Shown here: positions 16,209 to 25,409 of the stretch, piece by piece
Layout of the letters: each line of letters starts with the position of its first letter
Position numbering within the stretch: the first letter of the stretch is position 1
Assembly (NCBI RefSeq): GCF_001428525.1
Contig: NZ_LMHW01000010.1
Location: forward strand, 1,177,166-1,241,165
Direction of reading: 5' to 3'
DNA: 64,000 nucleotides
Source of the DNA: Flavobacterium sp. Root186
Lineage (GTDB): Bacteria; Bacteroidota; Bacteroidia; Flavobacteriales; Flavobacteriaceae
The notes under the pieces: model-generated
Databases searched by the model: none
The model's input: only the letters and a program-made list of their open reading frames with translations
Told to the model about the DNA's origin: nothing
Made by a program: the position numbers and the translations under genes

Positions 16209-17012
16209 ATGAATAAAGTCGTTTTAATTACAGGAGGATCATCGGGAATAGGTAAATCTATTGGAGAATTTTTACATGCTAAAGGTTTCGTTGTTTACGG
16301 AACGAGCAGAAATCCTGAAAAAGTTTTAAATTCAGTTTTTCCATTAGTTGCTTTAGATGTTCGAAATGCTGATTCAATTAAAACAGCCGTTGTAAAAATT
16401 ATTGAAACTTCAGGAAGATTAGATATTGTAATTAACAACGCCGGAGTTGGGATTACAGGACCTTTGGAAGAAATTCCGATGGAAGAAATTAAAAACAATT
16501 TTGAAACGAATTTCTTTGGTCCGATTGAAGTAATGAAAGCTGTTTTGCCGCAAATGCGCGAACAAAAATCAGGTTTAATTATTAATATTACGTCAATTGC
16601 CGCTTATATGGGACTGCCTTACCGAAGTGTTTATTCGGCTTCGAAAGGAGCTTTGGAATTAATCACCGAAGCTTTAAGAATGGAAGTAAAGCAATTTGGA
16701 ATTGAAATTACCAATGTTGCTCCTGGTGATTTTGCAACTAATATTGCATCAGGACGTTATCATGCACCTGTTTTAAAAGGTTCTGCTTACGAAAAAGTAT
16801 ATGGAGATACGCTTGCAACCATGAACGAACATGTTGATGCCGGAAGTAATCCAAATGAAATGGCTGAGGCTATTTTTAAAATCATACAAAAAGACAAACC
16901 AAAAGTGCATTACAAAGTGGGTGTTTTCATGCAGAAATTTTCAATTGTTCTGAAACGTGCACTTCCGGATAAAGTGTATGAAAAAATGCTAATGAATCAT
17001 TATAAGCTTTAA
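16209..17012 (+). CDS. Short-chain dehydrogenase/reductase (classical SDR)
   Basis: A 267-aa cytoplasmic NAD(P)-dependent oxidoreductase. It has the cofactor glycine motif TGGSSGIG (residues 8-15), the structural NNAG (76-79) and the catalytic triad S129, Y142 and K146 in YSASKGA. A basic residue soon after beta strand 2 (GTSRNPEKV) suggests NADP(H) preference. The C-terminal region (about 225-267, with VGVFMQKFSIVLKRALPDKVYEKML) resembles the SDR subgroup annotated as retinol-dehydrogenase-like, but the substrate cannot be told from the sequence. It stands alone between the SRP RNA and the transaldolase gene. Confidence 0.9.
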   Translation: MNKVVLITGGSSGIGKSIGEFLHAKGFVVYGTSRNPEKVLNSVFPLVALDVRNADSIKTAVVKIIETSGRLDIVINNAGVGITGPLEEIPMEEIKNNFETNFFGPIEVMKAVLPQMREQKSGLIINITSIAAYMGLPYRSVYSASKGALELITEALRMEVKQFGIEITNVAPGDFATNIASGRYHAPVLKGSAYEKVYGDTLATMNEHVDAGSNPNEMAEAIFKIIQKDKPKVHYKVGVFMQKFSIVLKRALPDKVYEKMLMNHYKL

Positions 17013-17090
17013 AACACAATTATTTTTTTATTTATAACATATAATTTCAAATTGGTTTTGATTTTGAAATCGTTATTGATATTGATTTTG

Positions 17091-17098
17091 TAATTTTG
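17091..17098 (+). promoter_or_regulatory. Putative -7 promoter element of the transaldolase gene
   Basis: TAATTTTG fits TAnnTTTG. It lies 87 bases before the start codon, implying a longer 5' leader. No TTG sits at the exact -33 position. Confidence 0.45.
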
Positions 17099-17184
17099 CA
17101 GCTGAATTTGCTTAAGATTCTTAATTTAAAAATTTCAAGCAAACCACTTAAAACAAATCAACACAATTTAAACTTAAATAAATT

Positions 17185-17841
17185 ATGAAATTTTTTATTG
17201 ACACAGCTAACTTAGATCAAATTAAAGAAGCACAAGCTTTAGGTGTTTTGGATGGTGTAACGACAAATCCGTCATTAATGGCGAAAGAAGGAATTACAGG
17301 AAAAAACAATATTTTAAAGCATTATGTTGACATTTGCAATCTTGTAGAAGGTGATGTAAGTGCTGAAGTAAACGCTCTTGATTATGATGGAATGATCAAA
17401 GAAGGTGAAGAGTTAGCTGAATTACATGACCAAATCGTTGTAAAACTGCCTATGACTAAAGAAGGAGTTATGGCTGCAAAATATTTTTCTGATAAAGGAA
17501 TTAAAACTAACGTAACTCTTGTTTTCTCTGTAGGACAAGCTCTTTTGGCTGCTAAAGCGGGAGCAACTTATGTTTCTCCGTTTGTGGGTCGTTTAGATGA
17601 TATCTCAACTGACGGTTTAAACTTAATTCAGGAAATTAGAGAAGTTTATGATAACTACGGTTACGAAACTCAAATTTTAGCTGCTTCAGTACGTCACACA
17701 ATGCATATTGTAAATTGTGCTAAAATTGGTGCTGATGTTATGACTGGACCTCTTTCTGCAATTTACGGATTGTTGAAACACCCGTTAACAGATATCGGTT
17801 TAGCTCAGTTTGTAGCTGATTTCGAAAAAGGAAACAAGTAA
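17185..17841 (+). CDS. Transaldolase, short TalC/fructose-6-phosphate aldolase-like subfamily
   Basis: A 218-aa TIM-barrel enzyme of the small transaldolase group. It opens [16 protein letters not shown] and contains [12 protein letters not shown], the Schiff-base lysine K87 in [10 protein letters not shown], and [13 protein letters not shown], the pattern of this group. Most bacterial members of this length with this context are true transaldolases (sedoheptulose-7-phosphate plus glyceraldehyde-3-phosphate) of the pentose phosphate pathway, while E. coli FsaA-type proteins act as aldolases; sequence alone does not fully separate them. The gene is monocistronic and is followed by a strong terminator. 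Confidence 0.92.
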   Translation: MKFFIDTANLDQIKEAQALGVLDGVTTNPSLMAKEGITGKNNILKHYVDICNLVEGDVSAEVNALDYDGMIKEGEELAELHDQIVVKLPMTKEGVMAAKYFSDKGIKTNVTLVFSVGQALLAAKAGATYVSPFVGRLDDISTDGLNLIQEIREVYDNYGYETQILAASVRHTMHIVNCAKIGADVMTGPLSAIYGLLKHPLTDIGLAQFVADFEKGNK

Positions 17842-17864
17842 TCCTTAGATACTTATAAAAAATT

Positions 17865-17898
17865 AAATCGTCTTTTTTCTAACGGGAAAAGGCGATTT
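17865..17898 (+). terminator. Intrinsic terminator of the transaldolase gene
   Basis: A 12-bp stem (17865-17876 with 17887-17898, one G-T wobble) and a 10-base loop, followed by a T-run. Confidence 0.85.
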
Positions 17899-17932
17899 TT
17901 TTTACTTTTATATGAAACTTAAATTGTTGATT

Positions 17933-18430
17933 ATGAAAGTGATATTGATAATTCTGTCTTTTTTTGCTGCTAGTATTTCAATAAATGCACAGACAGCTGA
18001 AATATTAAAGAGTGTAAATGATGCCGGCGATGTGGCCACATTTGAATTGGATTGTTCTGTAGCATTTCAGTCTTTAGCAAAAGGGCTTCGGTATAATATT
18101 ACGAGGCATGAATTTAAAGGCCCTGAAATGAAAAATTCTTATCGACTGCTTCTTGTCATGGATGGATTTTATTCTAAAACCTTAAATAAAGAAATGACAA
18201 TTTCGGCTGTTTTAAGCAATGGAACTGTTATCCAAGCAAAGAAAATTATTGAAGACGATGGTTTTTTTGATGGTGCCTGTACTTTAAAAATAAAAGACCC
18301 GCAAGCTCTTTTAAATGCGAATATCGATAAGGTTATTGTTCATGCTGATAAAGATGTTGTTTACCAATTGTCTGAACAAAATAAGACTGTTTTTAAGAAG
18401 AACCTGAGTAATGTTATTAATGCCAAGTAG
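17933..18430 (+). CDS. Secreted protein of unknown function
   Basis: I do not recognise a family. I start at 17933 because MKVILIILSFFAASISINAQ is then a clean signal peptide; an ATG at 17912 would put seven extra residues in front. The mature part (about 145 aa) is mixed alpha/beta with no cysteine pair pattern (cysteines at the start of CSVAFQ and in DGACTLKIKD) and ends in Lys-rich helices. It is probably periplasmic. It stands alone between two terminators. The frame is intact, and the hydrophobic signal supports its reality. Confidence 0.65.
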   Translation: MKVILIILSFFAASISINAQTAEILKSVNDAGDVATFELDCSVAFQSLAKGLRYNITRHEFKGPEMKNSYRLLLVMDGFYSKTLNKEMTISAVLSNGTVIQAKKIIEDDGFFDGACTLKIKDPQALLNANIDKVIVHADKDVVYQLSEQNKTVFKKNLSNVINAK

Positions 18431-18484
18431 AAAGATGCAAAGGTTCAGAGATACAGAGGTGCAAAGGTTTTCTTTTTGTGAAAT

Positions 18485-18532
18485 AAAAAAAATCCAAATT
18501 CCTACTGTAAAATTGGAATTTGGATTTTTTTT
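18485..18532. terminator. Bidirectional terminator
   Basis: A long perfect stem (aaaaaaaatccaaattcc, 18485-18502; complement 18515-18532) with a 12-base loop and A/T-runs on both sides. It separates the secreted protein gene from the convergent sugar transporter gene. Confidence 0.85.
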
Positions 18533-18550
18533 ATTGTTATTTCTAAAATT

Positions 18551-20017
18551 TTAGTGACCGCCGCCTTCACTTTGAACATGGTTGATTCCTTGTCTTTTTA
18601 ATATTTTAGGACAGTAGAAACCATAGAATCCTAAATAGGCAAAACCAATAAGTGGTACTATATAAGAGAAATGTGTCCATGTAATTCCGAAAATTCCTTC
18701 TGGGCTTGTAACATCAAGATCACAAATACTTCCTTGAACTAAAGGAATAACTCCTCCTCCAAGAATCATCATAATCAAGAATGAAGATGCTTTTCCTGTA
18801 TTTTTACCTAAACCTGCAATCGCTAAATCGAAGATAGAAGGCCACATGATAGATAAGAATAATCCACCAGAAATAAAGAAGAATTTAGCAATTTCAGGAT
18901 TTGGCCAAGCTAATCCTGCAATCATCATTATTAAACCAGATATTCCGAAAAGCATTAAAGTTTTTCCAGCATTTTTACCTCCCACAAAGCTTACAGCTAT
19001 AAATAATAAAATCCAAAGTGGGTAAATGTAGAATGCAGATACATCATGTGCCGCAAAAATATTAGCTCCAATAATAACTCCAAATGCTAAAGCAGGAACA
19101 ATAAATTTTAAGGCTGTATTTACTAAAGTAGAAGTGTTGAAAACGTTAACACCGCCATTCCAACGGCCAATCATTAAACTTCCCCAGTAAAGGGCGATAA
19201 ATGGTGCAATTGCATCTTCTAATACATTTCCGAATTCTGCAGTATGTAATAAAGCTGGCAAATTACTAATGATAGTTACCTCAGTACCTACATAAATAAA
19301 GATACCTAACATTCCTAAGTATAATTGTGGGTAATCAAGAATGTTGAATTTTTCGTGTGCTGTTTTAACAACTTCTTCCTCTTTTTCCGGATCTTCAATT
19401 TTAGAGAAGTTCATGAAAACTGCTACTACGATAAAAGCAAGACCAAGAATGATAAAAGGTAATTTAATGTCTTCTAAAGAAAGAGATGTGTTTTTATTAT
19501 CTCCCATTCCGAATAAAGCAATACCTAATAGAATTGCTCCAATAGTTGTACCGAATGAGTTGATACCTCCTGCTAAAGTTAAACGGTGTGCCCCTGTGGC
19601 AGGACTTCCCATTTTAATTGCTAAAGGATTTGCTACAATTTGTTGAATTGAAAAACCTAAACCAACAGTAAACAAAGCGGTTAAAAAGAAAGGGAAACTT
19701 TCCATTGTAGCAGCCGGAACAAATAAAAATGATCCAACAGCCGAAAGAATTAAACCAGCTGAAAGTGTTTTTTTATAACCGAATTTTTGCAGTACATCTA
19801 ATTTTAGAGAAACTAAAAAGAAGATTATCGAACCTACAAAATACGCAGCATAAAATGCCCAGGCAACTAATTGTGACTGTACCTGAGATAAAGTAAATAC
19901 TTTTTTGAATACGGGAATCAGGATATCATTGGCAGAACCAACAAAACCCCAAAAGAAGAAGACGATTATCAATGAGATAAACTGTCCCCATTTGGTTTGA
20001 ACATTTTCTGAACTCAT
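18551..20017 (-). CDS. MFS sugar transporter of the FucP/NagP group, probably for GlcNAc
   Basis: A 488-aa inner-membrane permease with twelve hydrophobic segments. It starts with the FFFWGFVGSANDILIPVFKK pattern of the FucP-like glucose/galactose/GlcNAc transporters and has the loop ANPLAIKMG and the NSFGTTIG segment. The C-terminus is His-tagged by nature (GGGH). In the chitin locus of F. johnsoniae, the gene at this position is the inner-membrane transporter that brings GlcNAc or short oligomers from periplasm to cytoplasm, which fits the neighbouring two-component pair and SusCD genes. Its upstream region contains a GTTCGTTTAAA motif also seen at the susC2 operator (20104-20131), so it may be co-regulated. 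Confidence 0.87.
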   Translation of the reverse strand: MSSENVQTKWGQFISLIIVFFFWGFVGSANDILIPVFKKVFTLSQVQSQLVAWAFYAAYFVGSIIFFLVSLKLDVLQKFGYKKTLSAGLILSAVGSFLFVPAATMESFPFFLTALFTVGLGFSIQQIVANPLAIKMGSPATGAHRLTLAGGINSFGTTIGAILLGIALFGMGDNKNTSLSLEDIKLPFIILGLAFIVVAVFMNFSKIEDPEKEEEVVKTAHEKFNILDYPQLYLGMLGIFIYVGTEVTIISNLPALLHTAEFGNVLEDAIAPFIALYWGSLMIGRWNGGVNVFNTSTLVNTALKFIVPALAFGVIIGANIFAAHDVSAFYIYPLWILLFIAVSFVGGKNAGKTLMLFGISGLIMMIAGLAWPNPEIAKFFFISGGLFLSIMWPSIFDLAIAGLGKNTGKASSFLIMMILGGGVIPLVQGSICDLDVTSPEGIFGITWTHFSYIVPLIGFAYLGFYGFYCPKILKRQGINHVQSEGGGH

Positions 20018-20103
20018 AATTGTAATAAGGTTAATTTTTTAATAAAATTGTTTTTTGAAGACCGTAAATATATTTGTTAAGTGTATCAAAAAAAAATTAT
20101 TGA

Positions 20104-20131
20104 TCGAAAATAATGTTAAATTTAAACGAAC
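20104..20131 (-). promoter_or_regulatory. Possible LytTR-type operator before the MFS transporter
   Basis: On the minus strand GTTCGTTTAAA begins at 20131, matching the first half-site of the susC2 operator, and a weaker half-site TTTTCGA lies 21 bases downstream. The upstream ACGTTTTCG element seen at both susC promoters is absent. The match is partial. Confidence 0.35.
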
Positions 20132-20186
20132 AACCTTATTTATTCAACAATGTGTTAATTTATATAGAGTTAGAAATGTTAAAATT

Positions 20187-20888
20187 TTATTCGAGAATTC
20201 TGTTTTTTACGTCTTTACTGTAATTTCTACCTATTGGAATTGTATAAGACTGAATTTGAATACGGTTTCCTTCAATAGATTTTACCTTATTTAAGGCAAT
20301 AACGTAGGATTTGTGGATACGTAAGAAGCGATCTGCAGGCAATTCTTCAGATAATGAAGTCAAAGATTTATGCGTAATATAGGTCTTATCAGGTATTACT
20401 ACCTTTATATATTCTTTCATTCCTTCGATAAAAAGAATTTCTTCAATATTAATTTTCATCATTTTTTTATCAACCTTAATAAAAATATGCGAATCGCCTT
20501 TGGCTACATCAATTTTAATATTGTTTTTTAAATTGAATTCGGTTGTAATTTTATTAATGCATTTGATAAATCTCGGAAGTGGAATAGGTTTTACTAAATA
20601 ATCTAAAACATCAAGATCATAACTTTCGGCAGCAAATTCTCTAAAAGCGGTTGTGATGATAACTTTGGTTTTGTTTTCGATTAAGCTTATCAGCTCAAAG
20701 CCAGTCATCATTGGCATATTAATGTCTAAAAAAACGGCATCTACAGAAGTGCTGTTTATAAAATCCAGAGCTTCTAAAGAGTTATTGAATGTTCCGACAA
20801 CTTCAAAATCTGTAAAATTGTTAAAGTAATTTTGCAGGACTTTGATTGCTAACGGTTCATCATCAATCAATACACATTTAATTTTCAT
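20187..20888 (-). CDS. LytTR-family response regulator
   Basis: A 233-aa DNA-binding regulator with an N-terminal receiver (phospho-acceptor D55 in AVFLDINMP, acidic pair D9-D10-E11, conserved Thr and Lys in the TTAFR and VKPI segments) and a C-terminal LytTR domain (about 130-233) that binds direct-repeat sites with EEILFIEGMKEYIKV and RIHKSYVIALNKV. Its start overlaps the end of the upstream kinase gene by 11 bases, so the two are translationally coupled and form one two-component system. Sited beside susC1 and the GlcNAc transporter, it is the likely activator of the chitin locus. Candidate operators lie before susC1 and susC2. Confidence 0.93.
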   Translation of the reverse strand: MKIKCVLIDDEPLAIKVLQNYFNNFTDFEVVGTFNNSLEALDFINSTSVDAVFLDINMPMMTGFELISLIENKTKVIITTAFREFAAESYDLDVLDYLVKPIPLPRFIKCINKITTEFNLKNNIKIDVAKGDSHIFIKVDKKMMKINIEEILFIEGMKEYIKVVIPDKTYITHKSLTSLSEELPADRFLRIHKSYVIALNKVKSIEGNRIQIQSYTIPIGRNYSKDVKNRILE

Positions 20889-21930
20889 TATGAATAGGTA
20901 TTTGCAAACGAATTATATAGTAATTCAGTTTTATTTTGTCTTTTAAGCTGAAATTATTTTTGTAAATTAATTTTAGTCTCTTCTTTGTGTTAACTAAACC
21001 AATGCCGCCTTTTGACTTAACATTTTGTGAAATTACAAAATTATTTAAGATTTCAAAGTCTAACATTTTATTGTCGATAACTTTACAATTGATTTTAATT
21101 TTAAAGTTATTATTATTTACGCCGCCATGTTTGAAGGCATTTTCGACCAATGAAATAAATATTAAAGGCGGAACTACAATATCTTCAATGTTTGATTCTA
21201 AATTAACGGTAACTTCCACATTGTCAAAACGAAGCTTTTCTATTTCAATATAATTTTGAATATAATCGATCTCTTTTATCAGCGGTACAAACTTGGTTCC
21301 TTTTACGTCATACAGTACATATTCCATCAAATTAGAAAGCTTGATAATCACATCCGGAACTTTATCCGAAGATTCTAAAGATAAGGCATATAGATTATTT
21401 AAGGTATTGAAAAAGAAATGCGGCTGAATTTGATTTTCGAGATATTTCAGTTTGATTTTAAACTGATTTTCTCGCAGTGATCTGTTTCTTTCCCTTTCGC
21501 GAAGCCAGGTTAAAGTCAGGTATACTGATGACGCCATTGCTAAAACGTACAATTCGCCAATACAGACTGCTACGATATGATTGATTTCAAAAGGATGGTA
21601 TTCTCTGTTAGCTTCCGGCCAGATATTTTCGGATATAATATAATAGGTAAGCGCCGTTTTTAATAAATAGATTCCAAAAAGGCTTACAAGAAGCGCTATT
21701 GTATAGGTTATATATTTTTGTTTAAGAACATATTTTGGTACTAAAACGAAAAGATTGAAATATACTAATGGTATATGCAGCGAAAACTCAATTAAGTTCG
21801 ATTTGAATGAATACGGATAGTCGTTAAAGTAAGCGCCCCATCGTAAAAAGTTGAGAGTGAAATAAGAACCCCAAAACCAGATATGATTTTGAAGTTTTAT
21901 GTCAAATTTTAGTTTTTGAATTTCGTTCAA
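20878..21930 (-). CDS. LytS-type sensor histidine kinase (HisKA_7TM/His_kinase family)
   Basis: A 350-aa kinase with several N-terminal membrane segments (about 15-145), no large periplasmic domain, and a cytoplasmic His_kinase domain with QIQPHFFFNTLNNL (phospho-acceptor H171), followed by an ATPase domain with the N box PPLIFISLVENAFKHG and GGIGLVNTKKRL. It is the cognate partner of the overlapping LytTR regulator. The signal is unknown; with so little outside the membrane it may sense a transported or membrane-near molecule. It is divergent from susC1 across a 261-bp regulatory region. Confidence 0.92.
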   Translation of the reverse strand: MNEIQKLKFDIKLQNHIWFWGSYFTLNFLRWGAYFNDYPYSFKSNLIEFSLHIPLVYFNLFVLVPKYVLKQKYITYTIALLVSLFGIYLLKTALTYYIISENIWPEANREYHPFEINHIVAVCIGELYVLAMASSVYLTLTWLRERERNRSLRENQFKIKLKYLENQIQPHFFFNTLNNLYALSLESSDKVPDVIIKLSNLMEYVLYDVKGTKFVPLIKEIDYIQNYIEIEKLRFDNVEVTVNLESNIEDIVVPPLIFISLVENAFKHGGVNNNNFKIKINCKVIDNKMLDFEILNNFVISQNVKSKGGIGLVNTKKRLKLIYKNNFSLKDKIKLNYYIIRLQIPIHNEN

Positions 21931-22066
21931 CTTTTTTTAACGTTTTGTTATTATTTGTAAAGCTTTGTAATTACTGTGCAACTTTACACAATTACTGGCT
22001 AAATCACAATTCTTTTGAATAAAATTTTGTAAAAAAAGCTAATTAATATTTTATTTAAATAGGATA

Positions 22067-22130
22067 ACGTTTTCGTAAAACATAATGTTGAATGTTTTAT
22101 GTCGTTTGTTTAAAAAATCTGACCGTTTGT
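22067..22130 (+). promoter_or_regulatory. Putative LytTR operator upstream of susC1
   Basis: Two CGTTTGT half-sites at 22103-22109 and 22124-22130 are direct repeats with a 21-bp period, two helical turns, as expected for LytTR regulators. ACGTTTTCG lies at 22067-22075. The same three elements, with the same spacing, precede susC2 (28229-28292). A TAAATTTA sequence at 22163-22170, similar to a -7 element, lies 39 bases downstream without a TTG at -33, which suits an activated promoter. Binding is inferred. Confidence 0.6.
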
Positions 22131-22191
22131 ATAAATTATTTTTTTTAACAGTCCCTTAACAATAAATTTATCGCTTAACTAATCAAAAACC

Positions 22192-25100
22192 ATGATAAAA
22201 ATGAAACAAATTATGTTAATCCTTATGATTGTCTTTACGGCGCAATTGTCTGTTGCGCAGGTAAAAACGGTCAAAGGTTTGGTAAGCGATCAAAATGGGT
22301 TGCCGCTGCCGGGGGTGAGTATTCTTATTCAAGGTACAAAAACGGCAAGTCAAACCGATTATGATGGAGTGTATACGATTCAGGCATCTACTGGAGATGT
22401 TCTTGTATTTTCGTATATAGGTATTAAAACTAAAACTGTAACAGTTGGATCTTCTGCAACTGTAAATGTTGTGCTAACTCAAGATGCACAAAATTTAAAT
22501 GAAGTTGTTGTTACAGCGTTAGGGATTAAGAGACAGAAAAAAGAACTGGGTTATGCCGTTCAGGATGTAAAAGGAGAGCAGTTAAACAAGGCCATTACGA
22601 CCAATGTAACTACAGCTTTATCTGGTAGAGTTGCCGGTGTAGACGTTTCTATACCAGCTACTGGTGTTGCAGGAAGTACAAGGGTTATTATTAGAGGTAT
22701 TTCGAGTATTGGTGAAAGCAATCAGCCTCTTTATGTGGTTGATGGAGTTCCTATCGACAACTCTGGTTTAAATAATGATCAGGCTGCAACAAGTAAATGG
22801 TTTGACGGTCGTGATAACGGAGACGGAATCTCTGGAATCAACCCAAACAACATTGAAAGTTTAACAGTACTTAAAGGAGCTGCAGCTGCGGCTTTGTATG
22901 GTTCACGAGCTTTGAATGGTGTAATTTTAATTACTACTAAAAAAGGAACTAAAGGAAAACTTCGTGTAGAATTAACAAGCGGGGTGAATTTTGACCGAGT
23001 AAATGCTAAATATTCAGATTATCAAAGTGAATATGGAACAGGATCAAATGGTGCACTGCCGGATCCTTCAAGAGCCCCAACAGAAATTTACGGCTATACT
23101 ACAAATGCCTGGGGACCTAAGTTCTCTGAATCAGTAGGGCAGCAGGTAAAAATATTTGATGGCTCAATGAAACCGTATAAAAAAGTAGATAACAACATTC
23201 AGGATTTCTTTGGAACTGGATTTACTACAACAAATGGAATTGCTATTTCTGGTGGAAATGACAGCGGATTTGTACGTTTTGGTTATAATAACCTAAAAAA
23301 TGATGATGTAATTCCGGGATCAGGTTTAGAAAGAAATGATGCTAGTTTAAATGCTACTTTAAGATCAGAAAAATTTACTTTGGATGCTAACGTAAATTAT
23401 ATTGCTGAAAATACGAATAACAGACCAGGTTTGGGAGATTCGCCTAACAACGTAGGATATTCATTAAGCGGATTGGCTCCAAACATTGATCAGGCTTGGT
23501 TGAAAAATTATAAAAATAATGATACAGGTCAGATTTATCCATGGAACAGCAATGTTTATTTGTTGAACCCATATTTTGTAACAGAAGAAAATCATAATAC
23601 GTCTGTAAAAAATCGTTTTATAGGAAACGTTACGGGAACGTATCAATTGAAAAAATGGATTGCTCTTACTTTTAGAACTGGACTTGATACTTATGCCTTT
23701 AGTTCAAAAGATTTTATGGCTGCAGGAAGTACCTGGCCGGGAAGAGACGAAGGATATCTTGGTTTAAACAATATTAACGTTTCAGAAATGAATACAGATA
23801 TTATTGCGACTTTGAGCGATATTAAACTAGCTAAAGATTTAACTTTTTCTGGAATTTTAGGTACAGCAAGAAGAGATTTTAGAAGAGAGCAAAATTCAAG
23901 ATTTGGAACAAAAATTATTGAACCGGGTACAGAGTACATCAGTAATTTTGTGAATAAAACTGAAAATGCTCCGGTTGAAACAAAAACTAGAACAAACTCA
24001 GTTTACGGATCTGCAAAATTAGATTATAAAGGATATTTATATGCAGAGTTTACAGGAAGAAATGACTGGTTTAGTGTAATTTACAGTGGTGATGAAAGTG
24101 CATTCTATCCTGCTGGTTCATTAGGATTTGTATTCTCAGATGCGCTTAATATTCAAAACGATACTTTCTCGTATGGTAAATTCAGAGCATCATGGGCACA
24201 AGTTTCGAACTCGCCGGGAGCTTATAAAAATGCGTTAAACTATACTACATTTTCTTCATACGACGGACAAAGTGTTGTAAACATTAAAAATACTGCAGCA
24301 CCAAACCCTAATTTAACGTATCAGTCAAAAACTGGAATTGAGTTTGGAGTTGAAACTGCTTTCTTCAAAAACAGATTAAAAGCAGATATTACAGTATATC
24401 GTGAAGATACATCAGATCAAACACTTGATTTACCTTCATCTGCAACATCTGGATATGAGTTTATCTCTGTAAATGCCGGAAAATTACGTAACGAAGGTAT
24501 CGAGATATTCTTATCTGGTACTCCAATAAAAACAAACAGTTTTGAATGGGGAATTGACTTGAACTTCTCAAAAAACAAAAACTCGATTCTTTCATTGCAT
24601 CCAGATATTAATACTTATACTATTTCTGAAGCTCGTTGGGCTGGAGCAGCTGTTGTTGCTCAGGTTGGCGGTCAATACGGAACAATTATGGGTAGAGATT
24701 TCTTAAGAAATGAAAATGGAGAAAAAGTAGTAGCTGCAAATGGTTTACCATTATTTACAGATGAAAAAGTAGCTTTAGGAAAAGGACTTCCTGATTGGGC
24801 TGCTGGTTTAACTAACAGATTTACTTACAAAGGAATTACACTTCAGTTCTTGATCGATATGAAATTTGGTATGGATGTATACTCTATGACAAATTCATTG
24901 GCCGCAACAAAAGGACTTTTAGATGTAACTACAGAAGGAAGAGATGCATATAACCATGCAAGAGCAGAAGCCATTGCTAATGATCCGAACTTTAGCCAGT
25001 CTACATGGGTTCCTACAGCAGGTTATGTTGCAGAAGGTGTTGTAAACACAGGAACAGCAGCTAATCCGGTTTATGTTAAAAATACAAAACCGATTAATCC

Positions 25101-25398
25101 TCAGGATTACTGGAATACGGTATTCAACAATTCACCAGCACCATTTGTTTATGATGCATCTTATGTGAAATTAAGAGAGGTGAGTTTAGGATATACTATA
25201 CCATCAAGCGTTTTTGGTGATTCAAAAATAAGTTCAATTTATGTTTCGGCATTTGCAAGAAACTTATTGACTTTCAATAAAGATCTTCCAAATATTGACC
25301 CTGAGTCAATGTATACTTCTGGAAACGGACAAGGTTTCGAATATGGTTCATTGCCATTTAGACAATCGTACGGTTTTAATATTAAAGTTGCATTCTAA
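22192..25398 (+). CDS. SusC/RagA-type TonB-dependent outer-membrane receptor 1
   Basis: A 1068-aa outer-membrane importer. The signal peptide (MKQIMLILMIVFTAQLSVAQ, from the second Met at 22201) leads into a carboxypeptidase-regulatory-like domain (about 25-105, VKGLVSDQNGLPLPGVSILIQG), the SusC linker LNEVVVTALGI, a plug domain with the IRGISSIGESNQPLYVVDGVP segment, and a long beta barrel ending in an aromatic (FNIKVAF). It pairs with the SusD-like lipoprotein 11 bases downstream to take up chito-oligosaccharides with TonB energy. The N-terminus and promoter closely resemble those of susC2, so the two pairs are paralogous. The call of chitin substrate rests on the neighbours. Confidence 0.93.
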   Translation: MIKMKQIMLILMIVFTAQLSVAQVKTVKGLVSDQNGLPLPGVSILIQGTKTASQTDYDGVYTIQASTGDVLVFSYIGIKTKTVTVGSSATVNVVLTQDAQNLNEVVVTALGIKRQKKELGYAVQDVKGEQLNKAITTNVTTALSGRVAGVDVSIPATGVAGSTRVIIRGISSIGESNQPLYVVDGVPIDNSGLNNDQAATSKWFDGRDNGDGISGINPNNIESLTVLKGAAAAALYGSRALNGVILITTKKGTKGKLRVELTSGVNFDRVNAKYSDYQSEYGTGSNGALPDPSRAPTEIYGYTTNAWGPKFSESVGQQVKIFDGSMKPYKKVDNNIQDFFGTGFTTTNGIAISGGNDSGFVRFGYNNLKNDDVIPGSGLERNDASLNATLRSEKFTLDANVNYIAENTNNRPGLGDSPNNVGYSLSGLAPNIDQAWLKNYKNNDTGQIYPWNSNVYLLNPYFVTEENHNTSVKNRFIGNVTGTYQLKKWIALTFRTGLDTYAFSSKDFMAAGSTWPGRDEGYLGLNNINVSEMNTDIIATLSDIKLAKDLTFSGILGTARRDFRREQNSRFGTKIIEPGTEYISNFVNKTENAPVETKTRTNSVYGSAKLDYKGYLYAEFTGRNDWFSVIYSGDESAFYPAGSLGFVFSDALNIQNDTFSYGKFRASWAQVSNSPGAYKNALNYTTFSSYDGQSVVNIKNTAAPNPNLTYQSKTGIEFGVETAFFKNRLKADITVYREDTSDQTLDLPSSATSGYEFISVNAGKLRNEGIEIFLSGTPIKTNSFEWGIDLNFSKNKNSILSLHPDINTYTISEARWAGAAVVAQVGGQYGTIMGRDFLRNENGEKVVAANGLPLFTDEKVALGKGLPDWAAGLTNRFTYKGITLQFLIDMKFGMDVYSMTNSLAATKGLLDVTTEGRDAYNHARAEAIANDPNFSQSTWVPTAGYVAEGVVNTGTAANPVYVKNTKPINPQDYWNTVFNNSPAPFVYDASYVKLREVSLGYTIPSSVFGDSKISSIYVSAFARNLLTFNKDLPNIDPESMYTSGNGQGFEYGSLPFRQSYGFNIKVAF

Positions 25399-25409
25399 AA
25401 AAAGAAATT

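Noticed and set aside
20055..20294. Plus-strand frame in the region before the sugar transporter
   Set aside because: It runs into the LytTR regulator gene on the other strand and has no recognisable features.
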